Below are positions 15,657 through 24,591 of a DNA stretch of 41,632 bases, one piece after another (positions within the stretch are counted from its first letter, which is position 1; each line of letters opens with the position of its first letter). Where the stretch lies: NCBI GenBank assembly GCA_043809645.1, contig JBDROX010000034.1, positions 1 to 41,632 on the forward strand. The letters are read 5' to 3'. The DNA comes from JBDROX01 sp043809645 (GTDB lineage: Bacteria > Patescibacteriota > Patescibacteriia > Magasanikbacterales > UBA922). Under the pieces are notes generated by a model. It saw only the letters and a program-made list of their open reading frames with translations. It did not search any database and was not told the origin of the DNA. A program made the translations under genes and the position numbers.

Positions 15657-17174
15657 TCAAAACCCTAAACAGACTGGTTTTTTTGTTTGCCCTATTCTAA
15701 TCCAATAAAAGATTAATATATACATAACTACCATGGCCCATTGTGGAATTCTTATATCTATTGCAGCGAACGGAAGAGAAGCAAACCACTCTACAACAAT
15801 AATAATATACTGAAGACCAACCCACGCCAGCCAAGAAATAATTTGACCGAGAGGCAGGAAGATGAAGCTCGTAACTACAGCAAAAAATCCAAGCATCATA
15901 ATAAGTGGAATAATCCACAGAATCAGAACATTCACGATCACAGCTACAATAGATAATCTCCCAAACTGATACAAAATGAGAGGAAGTGTCGCAATAATTG
16001 CTGAAAGTGTAGAAATGACAGACTCCTGAAATCCTAGCACTTCTGGGATTTTTTTAAACCACGGTTGTATTACCGGAGTTAAGTAAACAAGTCCTAGCGT
16101 TGATATAAATGAAAGCTGAAAACCAGCATCCCAAATTAGAATAAATGGATTATGTAGTGTCATAACGACGCAAGTTAAAACAAGCACATTTCCAACTCGA
16201 GACAATCTCCCTATCTGCTTTGCAAGGAGGACAATAATTCCCATAATCCCAGCTCGGACAACAGATGCACTTGCGCCAGCAAACAAGACAAAAAGGATAA
16301 TGCCAATGGCTATGAACCAAAAGGCTTTTTTCCGTGGAATAGATAGATGAACACATATTGTAATCAGGATAGTCGCAATGATAGTAATGTTGTATCCAGA
16401 GATTGCAACAATATGTGTGACGCCAGTAATACTAAAAAGTTCATTGAGGCTTCCTAGACCGCCCCGATACCCATAGAGGAGCCCTGCCATGAAGCTAGCA
16501 TGTGGCTCATGCCAGAGCTCATTGATCCTAGCAGCCACATCATTCTTGAGACTCAAAATTTTTCTCAAAACTCCATTCCCCTCTTTCTCACCTGCCATTC
16601 CAAGGAGCGAGGCGACATCGGAATCTCCTACTCCGGCTATCTTAATCTTTGGATTCTCACAAATACTAAACACTCCATACCTCGCCAAATACATATCATA
16701 TCGAAAGTCTTCTATTGGTTCTGGCAACTTGAGCTGGCACTCCAATCCAAGTCTCTCTCCATACTCATAGCGAGGATACAACTGACTTTTGAAATATACT
16801 CTACCATTATTATCACCATCTAATAGCACTATGTAACGCACTCCGTCCATCCGTACATCTGGCTCAGCAGAAACAAAACCAACAACCTCCACCTTCTCTC
16901 CATTGAAATTCGAAATATGATTGGTTTTCAGTGGAAATGCTATTGTGTAGCGAAGTATTCCCAAAGTAAAAAATACTAAGCAAAGCAGCAGAAAACGAAA
17001 ATCCTTATTCTTCCAGAAAATTGCTATGGAGCTTATGGCAGCGAACAAGAAGCCATAGAAATATACAAAATCAATCTCAATTGTTTTGATTGAAATCCCA
17101 GCAACTCCCAACAGAAAACAAAAACAAAACGCCAGAAACGTTTTGCTTTTTGAATGTACTACCACCTCCAGCAT
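15657..17174 (-). CDS. comEC: ComEC/Rec2 competence membrane channel, without the hydrolase domain
   Basis: 505 residues. The N-terminal part has three hydrophobic segments and an OB-like soluble region (residues ~85-180, including LDGDNNGRVYFKSQLYPRYE and ECQLKLPEP). The competence domain follows with HIVAISGYNITIIATIL, then GASASVVRAGIMGIIVLLAK and WDAGFQLSFISTLGL, and about eight further membrane helices to the end. It stops where ComEC proteins of about 750 residues continue into a metallo-beta-lactamase domain; that domain is encoded by the next minus-strand gene. It transports single-stranded DNA across the inner membrane. It lies 6 bp after the leuS stop on the other side, i.e. leuS is downstream-adjacent in the 5' direction. 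Confidence 0.9.
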   Translation of the reverse strand: MLEVVVHSKSKTFLAFCFCFLLGVAGISIKTIEIDFVYFYGFLFAAISSIAIFWKNKDFRFLLLCLVFFTLGILRYTIAFPLKTNHISNFNGEKVEVVGFVSAEPDVRMDGVRYIVLLDGDNNGRVYFKSQLYPRYEYGERLGLECQLKLPEPIEDFRYDMYLARYGVFSICENPKIKIAGVGDSDVASLLGMAGEKEGNGVLRKILSLKNDVAARINELWHEPHASFMAGLLYGYRGGLGSLNELFSITGVTHIVAISGYNITIIATILITICVHLSIPRKKAFWFIAIGIILFVLFAGASASVVRAGIMGIIVLLAKQIGRLSRVGNVLVLTCVVMTLHNPFILIWDAGFQLSFISTLGLVYLTPVIQPWFKKIPEVLGFQESVISTLSAIIATLPLILYQFGRLSIVAVIVNVLILWIIPLIMMLGFFAVVTSFIFLPLGQIISWLAWVGLQYIIIVVEWFASLPFAAIDIRIPQWAMVVMYILIFYWIRIGQTKKPVCLGF

Positions 17175-17180
17175 AGTATG

Positions 17181-20174
17181 TTACACAACAATACTAACTA
17201 ATTTTCCTTTCACATAGATAACCTTCTTCGGCTCCTTACCATTCAACCATTCAATAATCCGATCATTCTCTAGAGCAAGCTTTTTTGCATCATCTTCAGA
17301 AATATCTGCACTCACTTCAATACTTGCTCGCACCTTTCCATTCACTTGCAGGACAAGGGTTATCATGTCATCCACAATCTTTGACTCATCATATTCTGGC
17401 CAGGGTTCATAGGCGATTGTTTCTGCATGCCCAAGCTGAGCCCAAAGCTCTTCACAAATATGCGGAGAAAAAGGTGAAAGAATCTTTATCAGGCTTTCAT
17501 ACTGTTCTACAGAAACATGTTCTTCACCCTGAATTTCATTCACCAGCTCCATCATTTTTGCAATCGCAGTATTGAATTTCATCTCTTCAATATCCTCTCC
17601 AACTTTCTTTATAACTCTATGGAAAAAACCATCTGTCGTTAAGTTATTTTTACCAATCTTTTCTTGAATCATCCATACCTTATCCAAAAACCTTCTCATC
17701 CCCTTCAGCCCATTCGTATCCCAAGCCACAGCCTGATCAAAGGGACCCATAAACATAATATACAATCGGAAAGCATCCGTTCCAAATCTCTCTACCATAT
17801 CATCTGGGTTCACAACATTTCCCCTGGATTTACTCATCTTCTCTCCATCTTCTGCAAGAATCATGCCATGGCTGGTTCGCTTTTTGTATGGTTCTTTGGT
17901 CGGAACTACGCCAATATCGAAAAGAAACTGATTCCAAAATCTGGAGTAGAGTAGATGAAGAACGGTGTGTTCCATTCCACCATTGTACCAATCTACATTC
18001 ATCCAGTACTTCAGCTTTTCTGGAGAAGCAAGTGCTTCATCATTCTTTGGGTCGCAGTAGCGGAGGAAATACCAACTCGATCCAGCCCAGTTTGGCATAA
18101 CATCTGTCTCTCGCCGAGCTTCTCCTCCACACTTTGGACATGTAGTATTAACCCATTCTTCTACTTTCGACAGTGGCGACTCGCCTGTATCTGTTGGCTC
18201 GTACTTTTCTACTTTTGGTAATTCAAGTGGAAGCTCTGATTCTGGAATAGCTTGCCAACCGCCGCCAAGTACTTCGTTCTCCACAACTGGCTCATTATTT
18301 CCACAGAAGTGCCCTTCTGTTGGAGCTTCTACAATAAGCTTCGCTTCAAGGAAGCCCTTCATTTCTTTGACATGCTTTTCCTTTATTATTCCATAGCTAC
18401 TGTCAGCAACGATAACAAACTCTTCTGCTGAAACTTTTATTTTTTCAAAGTTAAATTCAAAATTATCACTTGCTTCCACATCTGGCCGAGGTGTGTCATT
18501 GAATTCTGGCTTCAAAACAGTATCCACCAAAACAACCTTCGAAATTTGTTTTGTGAGCTTCTCGAGTACGCGAAATGCCACAGACCCACCAAGGCTGTGT
18601 GCAACAATGACTGTATTTTCATTGAAATCAGCTTGGTCTAGGAGATATTCTGCTTGTTCCTCTACATTTGGCTTGTCAGTATTAGGAAGATCTGGAGAAA
18701 AAACTTCTTTTCCTTCTGTCTCAAGTTTTTCTCTCAGTACTGATCGGAATGTATCACTTCCGCTGGCACCATATCCATGGATAAAAACATAGTTCTTCCC
18801 TTTTCCAGCACAGGCATCACAATGCACTAGAGGAATAGGCTCTCCCCAGTATCGCTGCCGACTAAACACCCAGTCTCTCAGCTTAAAATTCACTTCTCTC
18901 TTTCCAACTCCATTTTCTTCGAGCCACTGTATCATTTGCTGAATTCCTTTCTCAATTCCGTGACCAACTTTTGTAACTAAAAAGTCTGAATTAATATATT
19001 TCCCATCACCCAAAAAAGGACTTTTATCAATAATTTCTTCTATGCGAGCCTTATTTGAATCCTCACCTGAACCACTCATCGGCAATATAATAGGTCTAAT
19101 CTCCAAACAATATTTCTTCGCAAACTCGAAATCCCGCTCATCATGAGCCGGTACTGCCATAATCGCACCGGTTCCGTATGAAGCGAGCACATAATCAGCC
19201 ACAAAAATTGGAATTTCTTCCTCGTTCACCGGATTCACTGCCTTGACACCCTTGAGTTCAACCCCAGTTTTTTCTTTCTGCAATTCTGTTCGCTCCAAAT
19301 CACTTTTCAACTTTGCTCTTTTAAGATAATCCTCCACTTCATCGGCATTCTCTATCTCACCCCTCAATTCTTCAACAAGCTTGTGTTCTGGAGCAAGTAC
19401 CATATACGTTGCTCCAAATAACGTATCTGGACGGGTGGTAAAAACATCAATCCCGAATTTCGAATTTCGAATTTCGAATTTCACAAGGGCACCTTGTGAT
19501 TTTCCTATCCAATTCTCTTGCTGCACCTTTGCGCGTTCAATATAATCCACGTCATTCAATCCATCAAGAAGACTGTCGGCATACTGCGTAATGCGAAGCA
19601 TCCACTGTTCCTTATCTTTCTTCACAACCTCACCACCACAACGCTCACATGCACCATCGACAACCTCTTCATTTGCAAGTCCGATCTTACAGTTCACACA
19701 CCAATTGATTGGCATGTTCTTTTTGTATGCAAGCCCTTGTTTAAACAGTTGAAGAAAAATCCATTGCGTCCATCTGTAATATGCCGGATCAGTTGTGTCC
19801 ACTACTCTCGACCAATCAAAAGAATATCCAAGCGACTTCAGTTGCCTGGTAAACGTGGCAATATTTTCTGCCGTCACCTCTGCCGGCGGTCTCCTAGTCT
19901 TGATTGCATAATTCTCTGTTGGAAGACCGAACGCATCGAAGCCTATTGGGTACAGAACATTCATTCCATCCATTCGCTTTTTTCGAGAGATCACATCCAT
20001 GGCTGTAAACGGTCGTGGGTGACCAACATGAAGACCGACCCCGCTTGGATACGGGAATTCGGTGAGTGCATAAAATTTCTTCTTTGCTTCATCTTCTGAA
20101 ACTTCAAACGTTTTATGTTCTTCCCAATACCGCTGCCACTTCTTTTCAATGTCTTTTGGATTATACTTTTCCAT
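17181..20174 (-). CDS. leuS: Leucyl-tRNA synthetase with an inserted alpha/beta-hydrolase domain
   Basis: 997 residues, about 150 longer than usual LeuRS. The class I signatures are present: GVGLHVGHPRPFT near the N-terminus and GEKMSKSRGN in the C-terminal half. The CP1 editing domain contains VFTTRPDTLFGATYM and GTGAIMAVPAHDERDF. After the zinc-type HCDACAG (Cys452, Cys455) the chain leaves the LeuRS fold at about residue 458 and rejoins it at about 638 (GGWQAIPESELPLELP). The insert starts YVFIHGYGASGSDTF and has a nucleophile elbow AHSLGG (Ser527), an acid candidate VADSS (Asp591) and GHF (His622). This fits an RBBP9/YdeN-type serine hydrolase with an intact triad. The synthetase function is certain; the role of the insert is unknown. 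Confidence 0.95.
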   Translation of the reverse strand: MEKYNPKDIEKKWQRYWEEHKTFEVSEDEAKKKFYALTEFPYPSGVGLHVGHPRPFTAMDVISRKKRMDGMNVLYPIGFDAFGLPTENYAIKTRRPPAEVTAENIATFTRQLKSLGYSFDWSRVVDTTDPAYYRWTQWIFLQLFKQGLAYKKNMPINWCVNCKIGLANEEVVDGACERCGGEVVKKDKEQWMLRITQYADSLLDGLNDVDYIERAKVQQENWIGKSQGALVKFEIRNSKFGIDVFTTRPDTLFGATYMVLAPEHKLVEELRGEIENADEVEDYLKRAKLKSDLERTELQKEKTGVELKGVKAVNPVNEEEIPIFVADYVLASYGTGAIMAVPAHDERDFEFAKKYCLEIRPIILPMSGSGEDSNKARIEEIIDKSPFLGDGKYINSDFLVTKVGHGIEKGIQQMIQWLEENGVGKREVNFKLRDWVFSRQRYWGEPIPLVHCDACAGKGKNYVFIHGYGASGSDTFRSVLREKLETEGKEVFSPDLPNTDKPNVEEQAEYLLDQADFNENTVIVAHSLGGSVAFRVLEKLTKQISKVVLVDTVLKPEFNDTPRPDVEASDNFEFNFEKIKVSAEEFVIVADSSYGIIKEKHVKEMKGFLEAKLIVEAPTEGHFCGNNEPVVENEVLGGGWQAIPESELPLELPKVEKYEPTDTGESPLSKVEEWVNTTCPKCGGEARRETDVMPNWAGSSWYFLRYCDPKNDEALASPEKLKYWMNVDWYNGGMEHTVLHLLYSRFWNQFLFDIGVVPTKEPYKKRTSHGMILAEDGEKMSKSRGNVVNPDDMVERFGTDAFRLYIMFMGPFDQAVAWDTNGLKGMRRFLDKVWMIQEKIGKNNLTTDGFFHRVIKKVGEDIEEMKFNTAIAKMMELVNEIQGEEHVSVEQYESLIKILSPFSPHICEELWAQLGHAETIAYEPWPEYDESKIVDDMITLVLQVNGKVRASIEVSADISEDDAKKLALENDRIIEWLNGKEPKKVIYVKGKLVSIVV
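18261..18803 (-). other. Inserted RBBP9/YdeN-like serine hydrolase domain within leuS
   Basis: Residues ~458-638 of LeuRS form a self-contained alpha/beta-hydrolase-like module: an oxyanion/HG motif (IHGYGASGSD), Ser527 in HSLGG, Asp591 and His622. It interrupts the zinc-binding region between its HCxxC pair and the IPESELP segment. A complete triad argues against a decayed fragment. Confidence 0.75.
19454..19481. repeat. 7-bp tandem repeat embedded in leuS
   Basis: CGAATTT occurs four times in succession, encoding FEIRNSKFG (about residues 231-240) just before VFTTRPDT in the editing domain. The unit length is not a multiple of three, yet the frame stays open. Confidence 0.8.
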
Positions 20175-20192
20175 AATTTTCTTCTATAAAAA

Positions 20193-20222
20193 TACCCTGT
20201 TATCTTAGCGAAAACAGGGGTA
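20193..20222 (-). terminator. Terminator between the inositol-phosphatase gene and leuS
   Basis: On the minus strand a stem of AACAGGG with its complement CCCTGTT is followed by a T run. It lies 17 nt beyond the phosphatase stop and just before the leuS start, making leuS a separate transcription unit. Confidence 0.65.
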
Positions 20223-20239
20223 AAATGCAACCTATTATC

Positions 20240-21019
20240 CTACTGCGGACGGAGCAACCCCATCACCTTGGGATGAAGATCCTTATTGGCTATCACCATA
20301 TCCTGCCTCCCTCGCTTCCAGGGATTTCCATCACTGTCTGTAATGACTGCACCCGCCTCCTCACAAATGAGGAAGGGGGCAAGATAATCCCAGTCCATGC
20401 CAGCATTCCCAAGCATGAAATCAACCGCGCCACTGGCAAGATAGCACGCTGGGAGCATACACCCATAATTATGCAGCCATGCCTTGGTTTCTAAGACGAG
20501 TCGTACATTCACTCTTCTATATCTATCGATATAATCACCATACACACCACCCTCGTAGGCTCTCGCAACATTGGCAAATGCATAATCAATCCTGTCTGCA
20601 TTGTTTACATGAATTTGCTTTCCATTTCGAAAAGCACCCTTTTCCTTTTCCGCAAAGAAGAGATCATCTGAATTCGGATTGTAGACAGCGCCAAGCTGCG
20701 TGACACCATCTTTGAGAACAGCAATAATGACACACCAGACAGGCACTCCCATAGTGAAATTCCTTGTTCCATCGATTGGGTCTATCACCCACTCATACTC
20801 TGCACCAGGGTTCGTTGACTCATCCTGTTCTTCACTTTTTATATTATGATCTGGATACTTGCTTCGAATACGCTCTATCAAAAAATCACTGACAGCAGTA
20901 TCTGCCTCAGTCACAAAGTCTGCAGGACTTGACTTGGTCGTATGTTCAACTCCTTTTTCAAAATATTCTTTTGCAAGATCTCCTGCCTCTTTAATAATTA
21001 TTTTAAGAAATGTATTCAT
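20240..21019 (-). CDS. Inositol monophosphatase-family phosphatase
   Basis: 259 residues from MNTFLKIIIKEAG at 21019. Metal-binding motifs are in order: the Glu of KSEEQDE, VIDPIDGTRNFTMGVP, and MDWDYLAPFLICEEAGA near the C-terminus. The family comprises Mg-dependent phosphatases acting on inositol phosphate, fructose-1,6-bisphosphate or 3'-phosphoadenosine compounds; the substrate here is not determined. The region upstream has a TATATTA-like box about 10 nt before the start, so this may be another short-leader message. Confidence 0.88.
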   Translation of the reverse strand: MNTFLKIIIKEAGDLAKEYFEKGVEHTTKSSPADFVTEADTAVSDFLIERIRSKYPDHNIKSEEQDESTNPGAEYEWVIDPIDGTRNFTMGVPVWCVIIAVLKDGVTQLGAVYNPNSDDLFFAEKEKGAFRNGKQIHVNNADRIDYAFANVARAYEGGVYGDYIDRYRRVNVRLVLETKAWLHNYGCMLPACYLASGAVDFMLGNAGMDWDYLAPFLICEEAGAVITDSDGNPWKRGRQDMVIANKDLHPKVMGLLRPQ

Positions 21020-21106
21020 ATGCAAGTATATTACCACACATCATTATATAAACAAATTGCATGATTTTACGTTCAGATATACAATTATACTAGTATAAAA
21101 ATCCAT

Positions 21107-21805
21107 ATGTCTCCCAGAGTACGAACAAGAGCTGGAGAATTCGCACCAATCCATGAAGAACAGACCAAGAAGGCCAATATTATTGACCTTGGAGAAAAAC
21201 TACTTGTGCGACGTGCAAAAACTGGTGATAAAAAATCGCTTGGGACACTTCTTCGCATACACGAACCAAAACTAAGAAAAATTGCAGAGTCCTTCATGCA
21301 AGGTAGTGATAAAACAAAAAAACTTGGAAGTGCCGAAGATGCACTTCAGGAAACCTTTGTTAAAATAACGGACAATATTTCAACATTTGATGAAAAATCT
21401 AACTTCTTTACATGGATGACAACGGTACTTAGAAATACACTGATTGATATGTACCGAAAAGGTGAGTATCGGATGCACGAATCCCTAGATAAACCTATCG
21501 CAGCCACAACAAAAAAAACAATGATTTCAGAGATTTCTTCTCGATCGATGTACGGAGAACAAGAAGAAAACCCAGAGACGAGGGTACTCAGAAAAATGGA
21601 TATTGATATAGTCCGTGAAATTCTTGAAGATATTGATGAAATGTACAAAGAGGTATTTCAACTATATTTTGTGGAGGGTATCACGACAAGAGAAATTGCT
21701 GAAAAGCTGAACTTGAAAGAGGCTACCATAAAATCAAGAATTCGCTACCTCAAAGAAATTGCAGAGAAAAAATTAAGAGCGAAAGGATACAAACGTACAA
21801 ATTAA
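21107..21805 (+). CDS. ECF-like RNA polymerase sigma factor
   Basis: 232 residues. The sigma-2 region contains AEDALQETFVKITDNISTFD and FFTWMTTVLRNTLIDMYR; the sigma-4 helix-turn-helix is EGITTREIAEKLNLKEATIK. A ~45-residue linker joins them. There is no sigma-1.2 or sigma-3 domain, as in group 4 factors. No anti-sigma gene is adjacent. TATACT/TATAAA boxes lie 7-15 nt before the ATG, so the transcript is probably nearly leaderless. Confidence 0.85.
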   Translation: MSPRVRTRAGEFAPIHEEQTKKANIIDLGEKLLVRRAKTGDKKSLGTLLRIHEPKLRKIAESFMQGSDKTKKLGSAEDALQETFVKITDNISTFDEKSNFFTWMTTVLRNTLIDMYRKGEYRMHESLDKPIAATTKKTMISEISSRSMYGEQEENPETRVLRKMDIDIVREILEDIDEMYKEVFQLYFVEGITTREIAEKLNLKEATIKSRIRYLKEIAEKKLRAKGYKRTN

Positions 21806-21832
21806 AAATCCAGGTACTTCCGGGATTTTTTT
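21804..21832 (+). terminator. Terminator of the sigma factor gene
   Basis: AAAAATCC and GGATTTTT arms form an 8-bp stem with a GC-containing 11-nt loop and a T run; it also faces the convergent dehydrogenase gene. Confidence 0.7.
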
Positions 21833-21845
21833 ATTCATCTAACGA

Positions 21846-23108
21846 TCACATTTTCTCCACAATTCTCTCAATTGCGAGTACGAATGCTGCTGTCCGCATA
21901 TCAATAGTATACTTCTCTTTTGTTTCCCAGACAGCGTTGAATGAATCAACCATGATCTTCTCTAGCTTCTCGAGTACCTGTTCTTCTGTCCAATGTTCAT
22001 TCTTCACATTTTGATCCCATTCAAAATAGCTCCCAGTCACACCACCAGCATTTGCTAGGACATCTGGAACGACAATAATACCTTTTTCCAGAAGCATAAC
22101 ATCAGCCTCTGGTGTTGTCGGGCCATTAGCTAGCTCAACAATTGTCTTGGCACGGATATAATCTACATTTTCTGAGGTGATCGCATTTTCGAGTGCTGCT
22201 GGAACGAGAATATCTACATCGAGTCCGAGAAGCTCTTTGTTCGAGACAAATCGACATGGGCCTTCTTCTGGCATATCTCCTATTGAACAGACTGTACCAA
22301 GGCAATAGCACCCAAGCATGCCACCAGCCTGCTTAATTTCTTCGGCTTTCTTCACATCTATTCCCTCTTCGTTATATACGCCACCTTTGGAATCACTCAC
22401 AGCGACAATCTTATATCCCATATCTGAAAGAATCTGTGCCATAAACCCACCAGCATTTCCAAATCCTTGAATTGCTACAGTTGTTTGGCTTGGCTCAAGA
22501 TTCATTTTCTTTGCTAGTTCACGAACACAGTATGCTCCACCCTGAGCAGTAGAGAATCCTCTCCCTTCAGAACCGCCCTCTTCAATCGGCTTTCCTGTGA
22601 TCATGCCTGGATCAGAATGCCCGATGATCTTCTCATACTCATCCCGCATCCATGCCATGATCTGTGGAGTTGTATAAACATCTGGTGCAGGGACATCAAC
22701 TTTTGAGCCCAATACTGGCCACATCTTCTGAATATACCCTCTTGAGAGTCGCTCGATCTCTCCTTCAGAAAGCTCTTTTGGATTTACAATCACACCACCC
22801 TTTCCTCCACCCAAAGGAATTCCGACCGTTGCACATTTGACTGCCATCCAGAACGAGAGTGCTTTTACCTCATCGAGGTGGACGTCCTGATGATATCGTA
22901 TCCCGCCTTTATATGGACCAAGCGCATTGTTGTACTGACTTCTGTAGCCTGTAAAAACTCTTGTTTCTCCACTATCCATCTTCACAGGGATAGACACTGT
23001 TAGAATTCTGTCAGGTGACTTCAACACCTCATGCGCGTGTTGACTGAGATTCAGAATCTTTGCTGCATTGTCAAGCTGAATCATTGCACTCTCAAATGGA
23101 TTATTCAT
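21846..23108 (-). CDS. gdhA: Glu/Leu/Phe/Val-type glutamate dehydrogenase
   Basis: 420 residues. The substrate-binding segment GGIRYHQDVHLDEVKAL and PLGGGKGGVIVNPKELS (catalytic-region lysines) are followed by the Rossmann motif VAIQGFGNAGGFMA, and LANAGGVTGSYFEW closes the fold. It interconverts glutamate with 2-oxoglutarate and ammonium, using NAD or NADP. In the small metabolism expected of CPR cells this could support nitrogen or redox balance. The length is canonical. It is monocistronic: the preceding gene ends at a terminator and the facing gene is convergent. Confidence 0.93.
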   Translation of the reverse strand: MNNPFESAMIQLDNAAKILNLSQHAHEVLKSPDRILTVSIPVKMDSGETRVFTGYRSQYNNALGPYKGGIRYHQDVHLDEVKALSFWMAVKCATVGIPLGGGKGGVIVNPKELSEGEIERLSRGYIQKMWPVLGSKVDVPAPDVYTTPQIMAWMRDEYEKIIGHSDPGMITGKPIEEGGSEGRGFSTAQGGAYCVRELAKKMNLEPSQTTVAIQGFGNAGGFMAQILSDMGYKIVAVSDSKGGVYNEEGIDVKKAEEIKQAGGMLGCYCLGTVCSIGDMPEEGPCRFVSNKELLGLDVDILVPAALENAITSENVDYIRAKTIVELANGPTTPEADVMLLEKGIIVVPDVLANAGGVTGSYFEWDQNVKNEHWTEEQVLEKLEKIMVDSFNAVWETKEKYTIDMRTAAFVLAIERIVEKM

Positions 23109-23186
23109 AAAAAATCAGAATAAGAAATAAAGAATTATGCATTATAATACTCCTCGGAATATGTTCTGGCAAGTTGTGGACAACAA

Positions 23187-23212
23187 AAAGAGTGGCTTTC
23201 GCCACCCTCTTT
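23187..23212 (-). terminator. Terminator of the DUF4349 gene
   Basis: AAAGAGTGGC pairs with GCCA plus CTCTTT with a two-base bulge around a TTTC loop, directly beyond the gene's stop codon on the minus strand. Confidence 0.7.
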
Positions 23213-23214
23213 AT

Positions 23215-24168
23215 TTAACTATTTTGAGTCTTTCCCTTATGCTTTTTTATGGTTTTTCTCACGAACCAGACGACGAGAACAATGAGAATCCAGACAGGAA
23301 TATAGACTACCAGCCAGATTAGGAATTCGACAAATTCTTGTCCAAATTCTAGAAGACTTCTTGCAGCATCCTTCACAACTGCAAGTGGCTTCCACTGATC
23401 CTTTTCATTCACAACAGGAAGAAGGTCAGGGTCAGTTGAGAGATGAATCGTGAGTGTGGAAAGATCTGAACTCTGCTGGAGATATTTCATCCTTCCTTCA
23501 ATTCTCTCAATATCACGCCTGACCCAGGTGAGTTCTCTTTGGACAGCCAGAACATCTTCAATTTTGATTGCCTTGTCCATAATACTGAGAAACTGCTTCT
23601 CTGAAGCCCTGAGATTCCCAAGCTGGGCGTCGAGATCAACGAATTCCTCTGTGATGTCACGGCCATTCACAGTCTCACTCTTGACATCACCCATTTTCTT
23701 CATCTCAGCAATTACTGCGTCAAAGTCAGTAGCTGGAACTCGAACGGTCACAGTTCCGAATGGCGAAATACCTGTTTCATTCACATTGCTCGTAACCACA
23801 AAGCCCTTTTTATTTTTCACGTAATCTGATATTGACTTCACAGTATTCTGGACATTGTCTACCACCAGAGAAAGGCTTCCTGTTTTGATGATCATCCTGT
23901 CCTCTTGTACACTATCTACCGGACCACCAATTCCATCCTCTTCTGCATACACCACTTTCTCATCAGCCCTAGCGGTCTGAAGGCCCATTGGCATAGCAGC
24001 AGGAGCAGCGGTGTCTGACATCTCCATAGATACAGAACCCAACCTACCACCAAACGAGTTACTCATTGTTACCGTGTTTTTTGGAGCAAGAACTTGAGTA
24101 TACCAATACCCAAAAAGCACAACCACTCCAATCCCTACCCCAATGAAAATTTGATTCTTTTTGGACAT
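23215..24168 (-). CDS. DUF4349 membrane-anchored protein
   Basis: 317 residues from MSKKNQIFIG at 24168. An N-terminal hydrophobic segment (IFIGVGIGVVVLFGYWYTQV) acts as signal or anchor. The DUF4349 core (RMIIKTGSLSLVVDNV, VTVRVPATDFDAVIAEMKK, then VDLDAQLGNLRASEKQF and RRDIERIEGRMKYL) contains a long helical hairpin. A C-terminal helix (FLIWLVVYIPVWILIVLVVWF) ends in a basic tail. The family is widespread and uncharacterised, with an extracytoplasmic core. The spacer to trxA (24169-24266) holds only the trxA terminator. Confidence 0.88.
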   Translation of the reverse strand: MSKKNQIFIGVGIGVVVLFGYWYTQVLAPKNTVTMSNSFGGRLGSVSMEMSDTAAPAAMPMGLQTARADEKVVYAEEDGIGGPVDSVQEDRMIIKTGSLSLVVDNVQNTVKSISDYVKNKKGFVVTSNVNETGISPFGTVTVRVPATDFDAVIAEMKKMGDVKSETVNGRDITEEFVDLDAQLGNLRASEKQFLSIMDKAIKIEDVLAVQRELTWVRRDIERIEGRMKYLQQSSDLSTLTIHLSTDPDLLPVVNEKDQWKPLAVVKDAARSLLEFGQEFVEFLIWLVVYIPVWILIVLVVWFVRKTIKKHKGKTQNS

Positions 24169-24214
24169 AAGACACATTTATGAATCTTTAATTATGAATT
24201 AAGACTAGTATACA

Positions 24215-24239
24215 CAAAAAAGCTGGCAATACGCCAGCC
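24215..24239 (-). terminator. Terminator of the infB-trxA operon
   Basis: On the minus strand GCTGGC and GCCAGC arms around a short loop are followed by a T run, 30-50 nt after the trxA stop. Confidence 0.75.
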
Positions 24240-24266
24240 TTATTTATAATTTAAGGTTCGAGATCC

Positions 24267-24590
24267 TTAGAAGTGCTTTTCAAGCAATTCTACCATCTTT
24301 TCTTTGGTCATTCCGCCAACAGCTTCACCTACTACTTCTCCACTTTTGAAAACTTTGAATGTTGGAATACTCATAACTCCATATTTCTGTGCAATTACCT
24401 GATTTTCATCAACATTGAGCTTTCCCACCCTAGCTTTTTTCTCATCCACTCCATCTGCCACCTCGGCGACAATTGAACCCATCATCTGACACGGTCCACA
24501 CCATGGCGCCCAGAAATCTACGAGAACTGGAACATCTGAAGCTAGGACTTCTTTTTGAAAATTTTCATCTGAGAGTTCTATCTCTGACAT
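24267..24590 (-). CDS. trxA: Thioredoxin
   Basis: 107 residues. The active site FWAPWCGPCQMM, the cis-proline segment MSIPTFKVFKSGE and VDENQVIAQKYGV are canonical for thioredoxin. It reduces protein disulfides, using thioredoxin reductase as electron source. The ATG at 24590 follows the infB stop codon after one base (TAATATG), which indicates coupling. Confidence 0.95.
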   Translation of the reverse strand: MSEIELSDENFQKEVLASDVPVLVDFWAPWCGPCQMMGSIVAEVADGVDEKKARVGKLNVDENQVIAQKYGVMSIPTFKVFKSGEVVGEAVGGMTKEKMVELLEKHF

Positions 24591-24591
24591 A

